The notes beneath the pieces were generated by a model, which saw only the letters and a program-made list of their open reading frames with translations, did not search any database and had not been told where the DNA came from. Positions 32,385 to 44,275 of a DNA stretch of 64,000 nucleotides are shown here, one piece after another (the first letter of the stretch is position 1; every line of letters starts with the position of its first letter). The stretch is from Stictocephala bisonia (lineage: Eukaryota; Arthropoda; Insecta; Hemiptera; Membracidae): the NCBI GenBank assembly GCA_035578905.1, contig JAQJVL010000004.1, positions 4,445,582-4,509,581 of the forward strand, in the 5' to 3' direction. The position numbers and the translations under genes are program-made.

Positions 32385-32650
32385 TTTCAATTGTCAAATT
32401 ATAGGAAACTTAATTACAAATCTGGTATATGTTGTCAGACTTGCCCTACAGCCAAAGGTACACCCACTATTAAGCCGTAAGCATAACTCTGCACATGGTT
32501 AGAAAAATCTGTCCCCCATTTTAGTTTTTCCATCATTTGCTTAGTAAAACCTACATGTATGCCAAATTGCAAGTTTCTAGATCGTCTATAGTTAGTATAC
32601 GTGAGTTAGTCAGATACACATTCGGCTTTATAAATATTAGATTCACACAA
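32385..32650. repeat. Interspersed repeat shared with 42.96-43.56 kb
   Basis: The block TTAATTACAAATCTG...TATGTTGTCAGA (32410) and the block CCTACATGTATGCCAAATT (32550) recur in the same order at 42970 and 43470. The second copy has extra sequence between them. Identity unknown. Confidence 0.65.
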
Positions 32651-33460
32651 ATAAATTTACCGCAATCTCTTCTTTTCATTAGAAATGAAAAAGTCATTTG
32701 TAATAAGCTATGCATATATTTTCAATTTAAGATAACTAATCAATCAATTTTTAAAATCTTAGCAAATAATATTTTGAGTCATACTACAGAAAAGACCATA
32801 CCAGATATGCAGTGCTAACTTATTTTGCAGTTTAATATAAAAATAATCTCTTTTCACTTCAGTTTTGCGTAAAAATGCATATTATCTGTCAACTTAACAG
32901 TACAAATATAATGTTCTTGTCTCACTCACACACCAACATTTAAACACTGTAATTTTATCCTGGAATTGTCAGTGATAAAAACAGTTTCTGAGTATTTTAA
33001 GAATGAAAAGCTTTTATTATTTTTTTTTTTTTTTTTTTTTGTTTTTTGTAACCCATTACAGTTGTACTGTCACATTTATAGTTTTTCAAAACATGACAAA
33101 GTATATAAAAATGTATAGTAATGTAAATTTTAGATTTTAAGTTGTATATATGATTAACATAAAAAATTGCACCATAAGTTTAATGTCAGTGCTAGGAATT
33201 AATTAATTAATTAAAATGCAATAAATTTATCGCAGGCATTCAATGCATTAGTTTATATTAAATAAATTCAGCTTATAAAATCTGTATAGAACTTTTTTTT
33301 GCTGATATTATAACTTTTATTTCCTATTAATGATCATTAAATAGTTTTTATGTAAGTATTTCAAATATAAGTACGTTAAACCAGCTCCTGCAAAAGATTT
33401 TTTCTGTAAAGCAAGCAACAAACATTTCTACAGTAAATTTACCAAAAAAAAAACAGAATA
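32651..33460. other. AT-rich stretch with T-run
   Basis: T run at about 33020-33041. No gene recognised. Confidence 0.35.
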
Positions 33461-33660
33461 TATGTGGGTTGTTTTTAAAGTAAGTACTGTTTTGCAGTGG
33501 TGTTAGAGAAACTTACTGGTGTAAAAATCTGAAATATGAAAATTTCTTTTACTTTTCAACACAGTAACCGTTAATATCTCTACAACATTTCTGAAGTTGT
33601 GGTACAAGGTTCTGGGTCCCCTCATGACAACCTCTCTTTTATGTGTGTGAATGTTTAATG
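33461..33660 (-). mobile_element. Mariner-like element end with transposase C-terminus
   Basis: GGGTTGTTTTTAAAGTAAGTAC at the left edge resembles a mariner terminus. The minus strand encodes LVPQLQKC, then INGYCVEK-KKFSY, the usual last residues of mariner-type transposases, in shifted frames. The rest of the gene is absent. Confidence 0.5.
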
Positions 33661-35325
33661 CAAACATTTAAGAGGTTTCAGAAACTTCATACAGATCAGG
33701 TGGATAATGTGTCGGAATGAGGACTAAAAACATTGTGTATAGTGTTGTCACCGATAATTGATTTAGACAAAAGAAATGCAAATTGCCGTGTGTGCCTCCC
33801 CCCCTCCCACTAACAGTGAACTTGCATCACAATACAAACTCACATTATATCTGTGACCAAAGGCATATACACTACGCTTTTGGTCACAGATCCAGCATGT
33901 AGAGTACTGTTATTATATACTGTCACTAAACTCTTATTAATGGTGCTTTATTTAGATGTATTTCCTTGTATATTATGATAAGTTTGTCTATAAACAATGT
34001 GTAGTTATCAGTTAATTACTTTAAATAAATTTATTTCAAGTGTTTCATGTTTGCTGTTATTTCTGTACGTTAACGTCAAAATATTTTGTCTTCAGCCATA
34101 TTGCACATGTCTAATTGTAATAAAGATAATGTAGAGTCTGGTTTTTATTCTTCGTGGTATTTCAGGTGTATGAGAGTTCTATAAATGATTGTCAATAATT
34201 TAATGCAGGAAATAGATTAGTAGAATTCTCTAAAAATACTCATAGATTGTAAACAGATTTATATTTGGTTTTTTTTTTAGTTGAAATAGCATATTTCTCA
34301 TTCCTCTACTTATGAGACAGTTGATTATGATAGACAAATCGTACTAAATGCCATCAAATATGTCTCATGTTTCACATACGTTGTGAATTAATATGCAATT
34401 TTAAAAATAAATTTGTTTGTGATTAATGATATACCATTACATATTTCAAATTGTTGTTTTTAACTTGCTCTTTATTTGCAAACTTTTTGCTTCACTTATC
34501 AATGAAATTCTGTTAACCCTTACAACACCAACAGATACTGTTAGTATGTTCATACAATCTAATACAGTAGGAATACGATTATAAAAATTTGATTGGACTA
34601 ATTCCATTTTTACTATATAATTTTTGGATAGTACGGTTCGCCATTAAAAGCTTGCTACCAGTTGGTTTAGAGGCCTAAAAACGAACAATCGGCATTACAC
34701 AAACCCACAGACGCCTGTAACAAGGGTCAGTGTATGCTCTTACTGATATGTTACAGTATGCACCCTAATTTAAATTGACAACAATGCTATTTAAAGACCA
34801 ATTAGGGTAAATTGTGTTAAGTAGAAAATATGCAGTATTAGTTGTTAAAATTTACAAATAATAAAGCAAAATATTTAGGCCTAAACAAAACAGATTGATG
34901 TAATTATTTTTAATTTTAAAATTGTTTAACAATTATTAACTGAATTCCTTACAAATTATGAAACTATCAAACTTTGTTATAAAATATTAAAAGTGAAGAA
35001 AACAAGGTAGGATAGTGTTGTCAATCAAAGCTTAGGTGCAAGAATATAAGAATCTCTACGGACTACTGCAACAAACACACTGTTCCTGCTGGCTTTTCAT
35101 ACAGAGTGAAAGAACTCCATCTATCGTAGTTGTCTTGCAGTATCCTCGTACACTCACAATAAGCATTTTATATTCAGACAGCATTCTGCTCATAGTAATA
35201 TAGAAACTGCTATAGTAATATAGAACAAATTCATACAAAGCCTTAGTTTTTTAAAGTTCTGTTTAAACAATTAATTTTTTTATGAAAAGAAATTAATTCT
35301 GGTGATATACTATAGTCATTAGTCA
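33661..35325. other. AT-rich stretch, nothing recognised
   Basis: A C-rich tract occurs near 33800. AAAGCGTAGTG and its approximate inverse around 33860-33890 form a weak hairpin. No gene. Confidence 0.35.
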
Positions 35326-36620
35326 AATAGCTTTATTTATATATTCTTCAAGAATAGCAATTGCGTCACATAATAATACAAATATTCTAAAATAAAGTGT
35401 TCTTTTTAGATTAACTGTCATTGATAATAAAAACAATAATATAGACAACCAATGCAAGAAAAATGGAGCAGATTTATTAATATGTTAACATTAGAATAAC
35501 AAAATATATGTTATGGTTTTAACAATAAAAAATTTAATTTATGGTAGACAAAAATTAAAACTATGGAGTTGTCTAAATGAGTAAATTCTTCTATACTGAA
35601 TATTGTATTGCTTTTCAAAGAGTTCATTAGCCTTTTCTTTAAAACTATAGGATCGCACATCTTGAGAGCCTCAGGAAGTATATTGAAAAGTTTTGCACCA
35701 CTAAAGGATGGCTTCTTGGTAAAGAGAGTTGTTCTGTGTGCTGGTATCAATATATCATTTCCTTGTCTTGTATAATGGTTATGAAAATCACCAACTGTTG
35801 GTAGTCCTTTTCTTGAGACAAGTACAATAACTTCAATTATGTATACAGACACTACAGTCAGGATCTCAAAGTGGGTAAAAACTTCACTGCAGGATTCATG
35901 TGATTGTAGGCCAGCCATGATCCTTAGGGCTTTCTTCTGTAGAATGAGGATTTGTTGGAGGTCGCTGGCAGATGAGCTTCCCCATAATGATATGCCATAT
36001 CTAATGTGTGTCTTAAATAATCTTCAATGCCTGTAGTGTACCAACAGCCTTGATCCTCTTCAGTGCAGAGTCCAGAGCTAAGTCTTAAGCACAGTAGGTC
36101 AATGTGAGTGTTCCATGAGAGGTGCTGGTCAATAGTCGAGCCTAGGTGTTTTGTGTAGTTGACTCTCTGTTCAGGAGGTTCAGAGAGGCATTCTTTGAGT
36201 CTTCCAAATGCCATATATTTTGTTTCAGAGGAGTTGAATACAAGATCGTTGCTTGTGCAATACTGCTCAGCCATGCTGACTGATAAAAAGATATTAATAT
36301 CAAGATCTTCAATTGAATTACCACTTATGTGTAAGATGTATCATCAGCATACATAATTGGGTAGGTTATATCACCAAGGCATTTAGATAGGTCAGCAGTG
36401 AATAACACAAAAAGAACGGGGCCTAATACCGAACCTTGAGAGACTCCTCTCTTGATGGCCAATGGCTTACATTTTCCAATTGTCTCAATACCATTTATAT
36501 TTTGTTTCACTTCAACTATTTGCTCTCTTCCAGTAAGGTAGCTCTCAAACCACTTAGCTGTATTGCCTTCAAATCCAAGAGATTTCAGTTTGTCGATTAT
36601 GATGCAGTGGTCAAAACAAA
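35326..36620 (-). mobile_element. LINE, RT half, 5'-truncated, broken
   Basis: The minus strand begins FDHCIIDKLKSLGF-EGNTA near 36620 and continues SYLTGREQIVEVKQ, GVSQGSVLGPVLFVLF (motif B) and MYADDTSYT (motif C). After a frame break come DLVFNSSETKYM, LGSTIDQHLSWNTHID, and the C-terminal SFSGAKLFNILPEALK. The 3' end near 35326 (AATAAAG, then ATTCTTGAAGAATA) resembles the end of the 37.9-38.7 kb LINE, so both belong to one family. Stops and frameshifts separate the parts; the catalytic YADD is intact. Confidence 0.88.
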
Positions 36621-37904
36621 TAATACTGATAAATGTGATAGCCTCATACTTGATAAACTGGTCCTTAGTGTGTGTAGTGTTAATAAATATTCAACTAAAC
36701 TGAAACTTGAAATATAGGCATTATCTGACCGTTAAGAAAAAGTCCCTCTCTAAGCATTAGTCACACGCAGAATGGGAAAATAATGTCAGATGATAAAATG
36801 AAGAATTTAGACCACATAGCACAACTACGAACATATGCAGATTTGTTCACACCTGAACTGTTTAAATTGGTTAAGAAATAAGAAGAGAGGAGTTGTGTTG
36901 ACAAAAAAACGGCTTCATGTATCATATACAGTACTTTAAAATAAAACATACATTATTACTTTCATTATCATAAATATCTTTATTTGATTGATTTAAACAA
37001 AATTTAAATTGAAATGTTGTACAGAGGCTTATCTTGGCCCCTAGAGGCTCACTAAGAAAGAATTTTCCTCTCCGACCTCAGGACTCTATCCTACCGGCCT
37101 CCAAAATTCCCATGGTATTCTTATGGAGCTATATTAATTGATTGATTTGATTAACAGCTGTCAAATAAAAACAAATCTATATATTTAATTTCGTAAAGCA
37201 AATCGGTTGTGTCAAAATTAATGAAACTAACATTTAAATGGCTGATAATGATAATAAAAATTAATAGAATACAAACTCAGGTACGTTCAACTAGATTAAG
37301 GTTTCAATTGATCAGTAAAATGTAAAATTAAATATATTTAAAACAAATAAACCCTACCATTGAAACCACACCTACACATAACACGAAATTTAACAGCTGA
37401 TATATCAATTTCGTGATTTTTAATCTTTCATATATAGGGTGTTTCATACCACCTATGCAGTATCTATTCTTTCTAGATAGTATCTAATATTATGTAGCAT
37501 TCTAAACAAACTGAGTTGCATGATTTGTTTCAACTGACTCTCCCATTTTTGACCCCAAAGAATTCAGTAAATATATTTTCAACTGGGAAAATCTCCAAAA
37601 GAGTACTATCCAAGTTTTGTTCTACCTTGCTCTGTTTAACACTAGTGCTTAAAGGGATCCACCACCATCTATAAATGTATTTTTTTACATATCTTTTTTT
37701 TGTATTGTATATTCCTCTTACTTATTCTATTGAGAATGTTTTCATGAACTTTTATGAATATTTTACCATGTTTACCTATCAAAAACATAAACTATGCATT
37801 TTAGGATTTTTCTGATTTTTGAACAAATCATATATTTTTCATCTTTTATAAACCAAAAAACTATTTTATGCTTCATAATACTTCTAATCATATAAAAAGT
37901 TAGA
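36621..37904. other. AT-rich stretch between two related LINEs
   Basis: No gene recognised. Confidence 0.35.
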
Positions 37905-38731
37905 GAGAGAGAGAGAATATCTTTATTTTACAATCTTCAAGATTGGAAATGGTGTCATTAAATACAATGTAATTGTAACAATCATTTTAGTTCAGAACTT
38001 GCTTTACCCAGTAAAATTTTGCCAGTCCAGGAATTCACTTATGGTGTAGAACGGCCGTTGGAGTAACCAGGATCAAAGGTTTTTCTATAAGGCGACCGGG
38101 TCAGCTCTCTTAATCGTTTCAGGAAGAACATTGAAGAACTTGGCTCCAGCATAAGAAGGCTTCGATTGAAAGCGACGACTGTGATGAATCGGCAGAGCAA
38201 AGTCCCTGGCATTTCTTGTTTGGTAGGTGTGTGTATCCATGTTGTGTTGTACTTGTCTAGAGGATGCAAGGCGGATCACTTGCAGCAGATAGATGTTAGT
38301 AACTGTCAATATTCCCAATTCTTTAAAAGCACCCCTGCAGCTGGCCCTACAGTCAAGATCAGCCAGCATTCTGACAGCCTTTTTTTTTTGAGTGATCAAA
38401 ACACGCTCCAGGTAGCCATTTGTTATAGCACCCCACAAGACAATACCATATCTGAGATGGCACTCAAACAGGGAGCTGTAAGCTGTTCTAACCTCATCCT
38501 CTGTGCTGACGTGCTTGACTCTTCTAATTGCAAAGAGGGCACTACTCATTCTAGCGTACAGTTTATCAACATGATCCATCCACGATATTTTATTGTCAAC
38601 CACAATACCCAGGTGCTCTACTGCATGTACAGTGTCAAGATTGAGGAATCTAGACAATTCATCTTTCATGCTGCCAAGGGTAATTTCTTTCATCTTTGAT
38701 TCATTAAAAACAAGGTTACTAAAGGGCAAAC
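37905..38731 (-). mobile_element. LINE 3' end with a 214-codon open RT tail
   Basis: An uninterrupted minus-strand frame (38729-38085) covers the RT thumb and C-terminus. It reads LVFNESKMKEITLGSM, VEHLGIVVDNKISWMDHVDK, LRYGIVLWG, HTYQTRNARDFALPIHHS and SYAGAKFFNVLPETIK. Upstream RT palm and endonuclease are absent (5' truncation at 38731). The 3' end carries AATAAAG and a (TCTC)n tail at 37904-37915. The intact frame shows this copy is younger than its neighbours. Similar 3' ends link it to the 35.3-kb LINE. Confidence 0.9.
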
Positions 38732-39790
38732 AAATTGCAGTAGAATAAGAGAAGAAAGCAGGAGAAAGTGCTACATATGGAATAGGGGAATTTTAGTGGT
38801 AAAAATTAGATATTTGTGTATTCTCAGACTTTCAACGTGATTTTCCGAAAATCAAGTTTTCTACACATTTAGTTAAATAACTTCCAAAGTTCTTGAGGTA
38901 AGTTCTTGAAATGTTTACCACTTCAACATTAAACCATGTACTAATTTTATTGGTATTTTTAATCTTGTAAACCATCAAATAACTTTTTAATTATTTTGTA
39001 AATAAAAGAAAATTTAGTTTTTAAATAAGGAGGAGGTTAAAAAAATGTTATGATTTCAAATTTTTTACAAATTATTTCCTAAATATTTTTCTTCAAATGA
39101 TATTTGAAGAACAATATTAAGGTACGTTTGTTTACCAACAAAGTTAGAGTTAATCATTAGAAACAAGAATATATTTACTTTTTTAAAATAACTTGAAAAT
39201 TAAAAGAGTTATTTACATTTTTTGTTACACTCCCCACACCACAAACAAATCAATAATTGTAAAATAAATTTTTATTTTTTGGTTGCCATATTCAATATAT
39301 TTACATACTTATTAAAAAATAAACTGAGGGACAGTAAGAAAAACCCACAGATAGTAAAATTTGGTGAAATGGTGGCGGATCCTCTTAAAAACTAATTATA
39401 CTATGTTTTCAGTAAATTAAGAACATTGGTACAGTTTTAAAACACAGGGGAAACATATATCAAAATCTCTTCTGATCTAAAGCTAATTAGCTCTAAGAAG
39501 ATAATCCATCCCTTCATGACAAAAGTACGCCCTTATCACTGTGTGGAGATAAGAGGACTAAACGAGTCAACTCCTGTGGTATGAAGAGGCAACGTTCCAT
39601 AGTAATGGAGAAGTAAATCGGCATAATATGAGGTATTGGTCCTTGGAGAATCACACTGGATGAGTGAGGTAGACAACCAGAGATATGTGACTTTAAACAC
39701 ATGGTGTTAATAATTAACGGTTTTCAAAGATAATTTGAATGGTGAAATGTACTATCACTTCCTGCATAAAACTCTTCCGGATTTGTTAAT
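38732..39790. other. AT-rich stretch, nothing recognised
   Basis: 39530-39700 is less AT-rich but gives no recognisable protein. Confidence 0.35.
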
Positions 39791-39799
39791 TAATTGTAC

Positions 39800-40150
39800 T
39801 CCACCACATCTATAAAAAATGTGGTTTCTTCAGGATGGAGCTCCACCTTACTATATACTATCAATGTCTACCAAACTTTTGATCAACAATATCCTGCCGG
39901 TCGGATTGGGAGAGGAGGATCAGTGAATTTCCCGGCAAGACCACCTGATTTACCTTTTTTGGACTATTACTTGTGGTGACGGTTAAAATATATTGTTTAC
40001 ACTACTCACTCTACAAAAAGACAGAACATGATTTTACGAATCATCAACGCAGTGCAATCATTAATTGTTGGATGAAGTAGACTACAATTTCTTACACAGA
40101 ATTGATAGGTGTATGGTCAACAACGGTACTCACTTTGAAATATTTAGATA
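39800..40150 (+). pseudogene. Tc1/mariner-like transposase remnant (DDE region)
   Basis: The + strand, in two frames, reads MWFLQDGAPPYY (second catalytic Asp block), then FDQQYPAGRIGRGG. FPARPPDLPFLDYYLW follows (third catalytic Asp block, equivalent to 'SPDL-x-P-x-D-(Y/F)-x-LW'), then a stop in place of Gly. A weak continuation RLKYIVYTTHS follows. The N-terminal DNA-binding part is not recognisable. Frameshifts make it inactive. Confidence 0.75.
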
Positions 40151-40724
40151 AGGTAATACCCCAGGTTATTAGTGATTTTTCAACAATAATTAGTTTTAAA
40201 TTGTTTGTTATTCAATATAACAAAAATCTCAACAGCAAACATAATAAAAGCAGTTTTTAAGCGCTTTTTTATTATATTGTCAGGACGCCTTCCCCTTGCA
40301 CAAATGGCTTGACCATCTCTTGTGGGTAACAAATTAATGTACATCTGTATATTTGTTTTGTTAAAAAGTAATAATAATAAATAAATTATATATAACCTAT
40401 ATTAAAGGAATTTTGTCAAACATTATACATACGAATCAACATAAAATTAAATTTTTTGCGTCAACATAGCCAGGATACGTAGACCTTTAAAATGTAGTAT
40501 CACACGACCAATGTTCCTATTTGAAAATTCCCAAAAACTACCCTTACCCTGTACTTCTCCCCAAAAAGGTTTAGTTGAAATGAATTACACAGATAAGTTC
40601 TTTTGGCCGCAATAGATACTTCACGCGGAGGAAAGATGCATGAACTGTTCTGGAAACAATGTTTTTTGTTTGTGGTCTGACTATAGCCAAAATATTTCTG
40701 GCTAATGCAGCAAACACAAATTTG
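40151..40724. other. AT-rich stretch flanking transposase remnant
   Basis: No TIR pair could be recognised for the upstream mariner-like remnant. Confidence 0.35.
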
Positions 40725-40910
40725 GGGCAAAGTCCACTTGCTGCAGTCAGCTTGAGGACATAGCCCATATCTCGCAGTTAGCTTCAGGGTAGAGGCCACT
40801 TATTGCAGTTATTTTCAGGACAAAGCCCACTTGTTGCAGTCAGCTTCAGGGCAATGCAGCAAGTCAACGATAAAGTTGACTTGCTGCAGTCAACTTTATC
40901 GTTGCTGACG
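40725..40910. repeat. ~34-bp tandem units ending in nested inverted repeats
   Basis: Four diverged units of (C)CCACTTG(C/T)TGCAGTCAGCTTCAG are followed by two overlapping perfect inverted repeats. GCAGCAAGTCAAC (40856-40868) pairs with 40875-40887, and CAACGATAAAGTTGAC (40865-40880) pairs with 40889-40904. Confidence 0.8.
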
Positions 40911-41043
40911 TTCCAAGAGCGGTCGCGTACTTCATTGGCAGCAGTCTCACTGCCAACCAGTGACGGATTTACCACTAAACTTTATTCTAAAGGAAAATTA
41001 ATAATCAAATAAACTTTCCTGTGTTTGTTTTAACAATTTTAAT

Positions 41044-41096
41044 ACAAATAAGTGTTAAAATTGTAATGAGCCCAGTACAAATTTTAACACTTATTA
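41044..41096. repeat. Short hairpin
   Basis: AATAAGTGTTAAAATTGTA is inverted 13 bases later as TACAAATTTTAACACTTATT, with one extra base. Confidence 0.75.
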
Positions 41097-41519
41097 ACAT
41101 TAGAATAAGCAATTGTAATAATAGTATCCAAGAATATTTTTTATATTTTTAGAAACACAATAAATTATTATCCTATTTTTATAACGTGTTTTCAATATTT
41201 ATTATATTGTAAAGGAAAGCTTAAAGTGTAAAAAGAGAGAATAGATAAGAAAATACTTTGTTTGAAAAAAAAATTAAAGTTAACTAAATACTAGCCTACA
41301 ATACGAGTATTATTTACCAAACTAGGTAAAGATACGAACAGCCGAAAATTTTTCGTCACTAGCGGGGAGGGGGCCGCAAAAAGTGTGCCTGGGGCTGCAA
41401 AAAGTGTGCCTAGAGCCACAAAAAGTATAAATCCATCACTGCTGCTAACCTCAGGTCTCCTACAGTAAATCACCTACTGCTCACAGGCCAAAAAGTGGAC
41501 AGGTACGACTCTAGTGATT
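41097..41519. other. Stretch with short tandem GCAAAAAGTGTGCCT units
   Basis: Near 41370-41430 the motif (C)C(G/A)CAAAAAGT(G/A)T occurs three times. No gene recognised. Confidence 0.35.
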
Positions 41520-42190
41520 ACCGTAGGGCTAGATCCGAAACCGTGCGATAAGCTGAAGCAATTCGCAATGTTCTCGCATGCTGGACGCTCGCCAAACGGT
41601 TTCTGTAGCAGTTCCTATTAAGATCTTGTGTCGTAAAATAAGACAGAATGAACCAAAGACATAAGCAGACGACGCTCGATGGAACCGGTACCACCTACGT
41701 TGGACATAAACCTGCCGAGGGAAACAACCCTTTAGGAGGCCTTGTCTGCTCAAAGAAGCTCATCTGTCGGTGCATAATCACTCTTAAGTACTTTAGTTTG
41801 GGCTTTGTCTTGATCTCGAGATCTTCAACTCGCATAGGGACGAAGTTGGAATGCGCTTCTTCATGAGGATCACGATCTCTGTCTTGTTCAGGGCCACTGA
41901 CAAGCCATGATCATAAATCCACCCGCTGACACAACTCATTACTGGGTTGAGCTTAAAAGCTGTGCCAATTCGACGGTTCTCAGCTTAGCCACCCAGGCGG
42001 GTTTCATCGGACATATCACATCTCAACAAATTGTCATAAGACACATTCGTGAGATCGGGTTCTAGATCAACCCCTGTTTCCGGAGTGGCCCTAGACGTGA
42101 CCGGAATTCTGCTGAGACCCTCGAGTGTACCGTACAGCAGAGCACGGTCTCGCAAGTACGACTAAATCATCCGACAGGAGGTAGGCTGTG
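41520..42190 (-). pseudogene. R1-group LINE RT C-terminal remnant
   Basis: Minus-strand pieces in several frames appear in order. They are YDHGLSVALNKTEIVILMKK near 41900, NVGGTGSIERRLLMS near 41690, then RNRLASVQHARTLRIASAYR. The last motif, continuing TVSDLA, is typical of R1/Jockey-group retrotransposons of arthropods, as is KTE(I)V-(I)L. The segment is GC-richer than its surroundings. There are many frameshifts, and the upstream RT palm is only hinted at near 42160. Confidence 0.75.
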
Positions 42191-42840
42191 CTCAAGTGCC
42201 CACAGCATATCGACCAACTTAAAATTTAATTGTAAGTTTAAATATTTCATTTTACGAGCTCTAAAATATATATTGCAACTACATTTTTATTCCTTAAGAG
42301 TGAGGCTGGACAGTGGTTTCAGGTGGAAGACCACGTCGATAAATTGACAAAACAACTTTCTGCAAAACGTTTTTCCTGAGAAACATTTCTTCCCTAAATA
42401 ACATTGCATTATTGAAGCTGGTTTACTTTGACTCGGTAGATAAGCTTGATCGTACTCTGGGTAATATCTAGTGAAAATAACTTAAACAGAATATTTGTTC
42501 ATCAAAAAGAACTGTAATATGTATTTTAAAACTCAAACCAACAGAATCATGTTTGGTTCATTTTAATGAACTAGGCTTATTAAAGCACCTTCTATCTACA
42601 TGTTTGAAGTCATTTCCTACTCTAAGGGGGCAGTTTCGATTCTCAAAAAACGCTCAAAACTTGGGTTTCTATTTTAATGATCATATCGCAGCACTTAAAA
42701 AGTCATTCTTTGATATGTAAATATCTGTTTTAGTGCACCATATGATGGCAACAAAACAAAAACCGAGTATTTTGGCATCAAGTTACTCCATCATTACCTC
42801 CTGAACTAGCTGAGATAGAGGATTAAGAAAAAAACTCTAC
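42191..42840. other. AT-rich stretch, nothing recognised
   Basis: No gene or TIR seen. Confidence 0.35.
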
Positions 42841-42864
42841 TAACAAATTCTAGGTCTTCGGAGT

Positions 42865-42950
42865 TCGACCGCGTCACTGGGCTATGTACGAACATTGCCG
42901 ACGTTTCGGCCACATTACAGTATGCCATCCTCAGGGCGAGACGATCACAG
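42865..42950 (-). mobile_element. Penelope-like terminal motif resembling a hammerhead ribozyme
   Basis: The minus strand contains CTGAGGATGGC (42934-42924), then about 15 bases, then GCCGAAACGTCGGCAA (ending 42895). This is the 'CTGATGA...GAAAC...GTC' layout of hammerhead motifs carried by Penelope-like elements and other retroelement termini. The core has G in place of U in CUGAUGA, so cleavage is unlikely. No Penelope RT or GIY-YIG domain is seen nearby. Confidence 0.45.
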
Positions 42951-42954
42951 TCAC

Positions 42955-43560
42955 AGAATTCGACTCAATTTAATTACAAATCTGTAGTATGTTGTCAGAT
43001 TTGTTCTATAACAACCGTTAGTTACAATCAACTTGTAAGTGAAACCATTCGCTAATTAATGACAATAGAAACAAGAAGACCTGTTAATGCTCATACGGGT
43101 CCCATCACTCGTGAAGCTGGGTTTCTTCTTATTCGGTGAAATTAGTTCATTTTCGGTTTTCACAAGTTGCATCAGCTGTCTCCCTCTGTCTTCTCTATTC
43201 GCCCCTCTCTCCAGGAAACGTTGTTGAAGAAACTAATGTACGAACTAATATTTCGCAAAACAGTCGTCCGAGCACTTATTTGAAACCAACCGCCGTTATA
43301 TAGCAGCACAGGTGCGCATTTCAACAAATGAACTTCCTTTAATAGTATTTTTGTTTCTATAGTCGATGTTAAAACTCTGCATGAAGTTAAAAAGTCGCAC
43401 CCAGCAATTTGCATTTTTTATTCAAAATTAATTAAAATCTTGTAGTCCCTGTTGGTTGCTCAGCAAAACCCACAAGTATGCCAAATTTCAAGTATAAAGC
43501 CCATCTAGAAGTGTGTTGGAATTGGTAAACGTGAGAGGGTGAGTTAGAATTACAGTTATT
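42955..43560. repeat. Interspersed repeat shared with 32.39-32.65 kb
   Basis: Starts AATTTAATTACAAATCTG at 42966 and includes CCCACAAGTATGCCAAATTT at 43470, in the same order as in the other copy. The interval 43020-43430 has no counterpart there. Confidence 0.6.
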
Positions 43561-43733
43561 ATTCCTACTTAATAAGAGTGTAAATCCTGACATTAAATCA
43601 AAACCTGATCAAGCTGGAATCATTCAGTGATCACAATCCATATTTATATTATATTAGAATGATGATGGAAGCGATAGATGGCTTAGGAGTTGCCATAATC
43701 TTTCATAGAAAAATACAGACACCAGATAAACAT

Positions 43734-43768
43734 GGGGGTTGGTGGTTGGGGGTGGGGGGGGGGGGTGG
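43734..43768 (+). other. G-rich tract, potential G-quadruplex
   Basis: GGGGG, GGGGG and a run of 12-13 G are separated by short TTGGTGGTT and T spacers. Confidence 0.7.
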
Positions 43769-44089
43769 ATTTTGTAAACTATCTTTTATGAATATTATGG
43801 TATGCGACTTGGGTTGTTAAATTGGGGAAATTATATTAACGGCAATGTGATATTAATATTAACATTACAACTATGATTTATTTTAAGATTTCAGAGTTAT
43901 AAAATACTATCAAACATGATTTGTATACTTTAAAAAAATAGTTGTTAAAGTTTAAGTTAAGTTGGCCGAACTCAATAAATTGTCATAAATCTCCTTGTCA
44001 TAAAACTGGAAATGTTTAGGCATCACTTGTACTAGTAGTACTGGCTGAAGGCTAAAACCAGTCATATTTTTCTAAAAAGATCGCTTTTT

Positions 44090-44275
44090 AAAGTAAAGAA
44101 TGATTGTTTTTAATGGCTTTAAAAAATTCAGTACATGACATATCACTGTTAACATTGATGCTCATAATAGCTTCGACGTTCTCCACTAAAAATCTACTCC
44201 GATCGGGTGTCCAGACATTTTTCGTTAGTGAAAAAACTCGTTCATTGGTGCTAAAGTACCGGTTAGAGAAAGAGC
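44090..44275 (-). pseudogene. hAT transposase C-terminal (hATC) remnant
   Basis: The minus strand reads STNERVFSLTKNVWTPDRSR then VENVEAIMSINVNSDMSCTE, ending FFKAIKNNHSLL and a stop. This matches the hAT dimerisation domain of the type 'ERVFSL-(M/T)-x-x-(V/I)-WT-x-(D/E)-R-(S/N)-R'. Upstream parts are missing. At 44606-44617 the sequence TATGGCAACCCT, read on the minus strand as AGGGTTGCCATA, resembles a hAT terminal repeat and may mark the element's 5' end. No matching left TIR was found. Confidence 0.7.

Noticed and set aside
38166..38699. 177-codon + strand frame
   Set aside because: It is the antisense shadow of the LINE RT tail, whose minus-strand translation carries the recognisable motifs.
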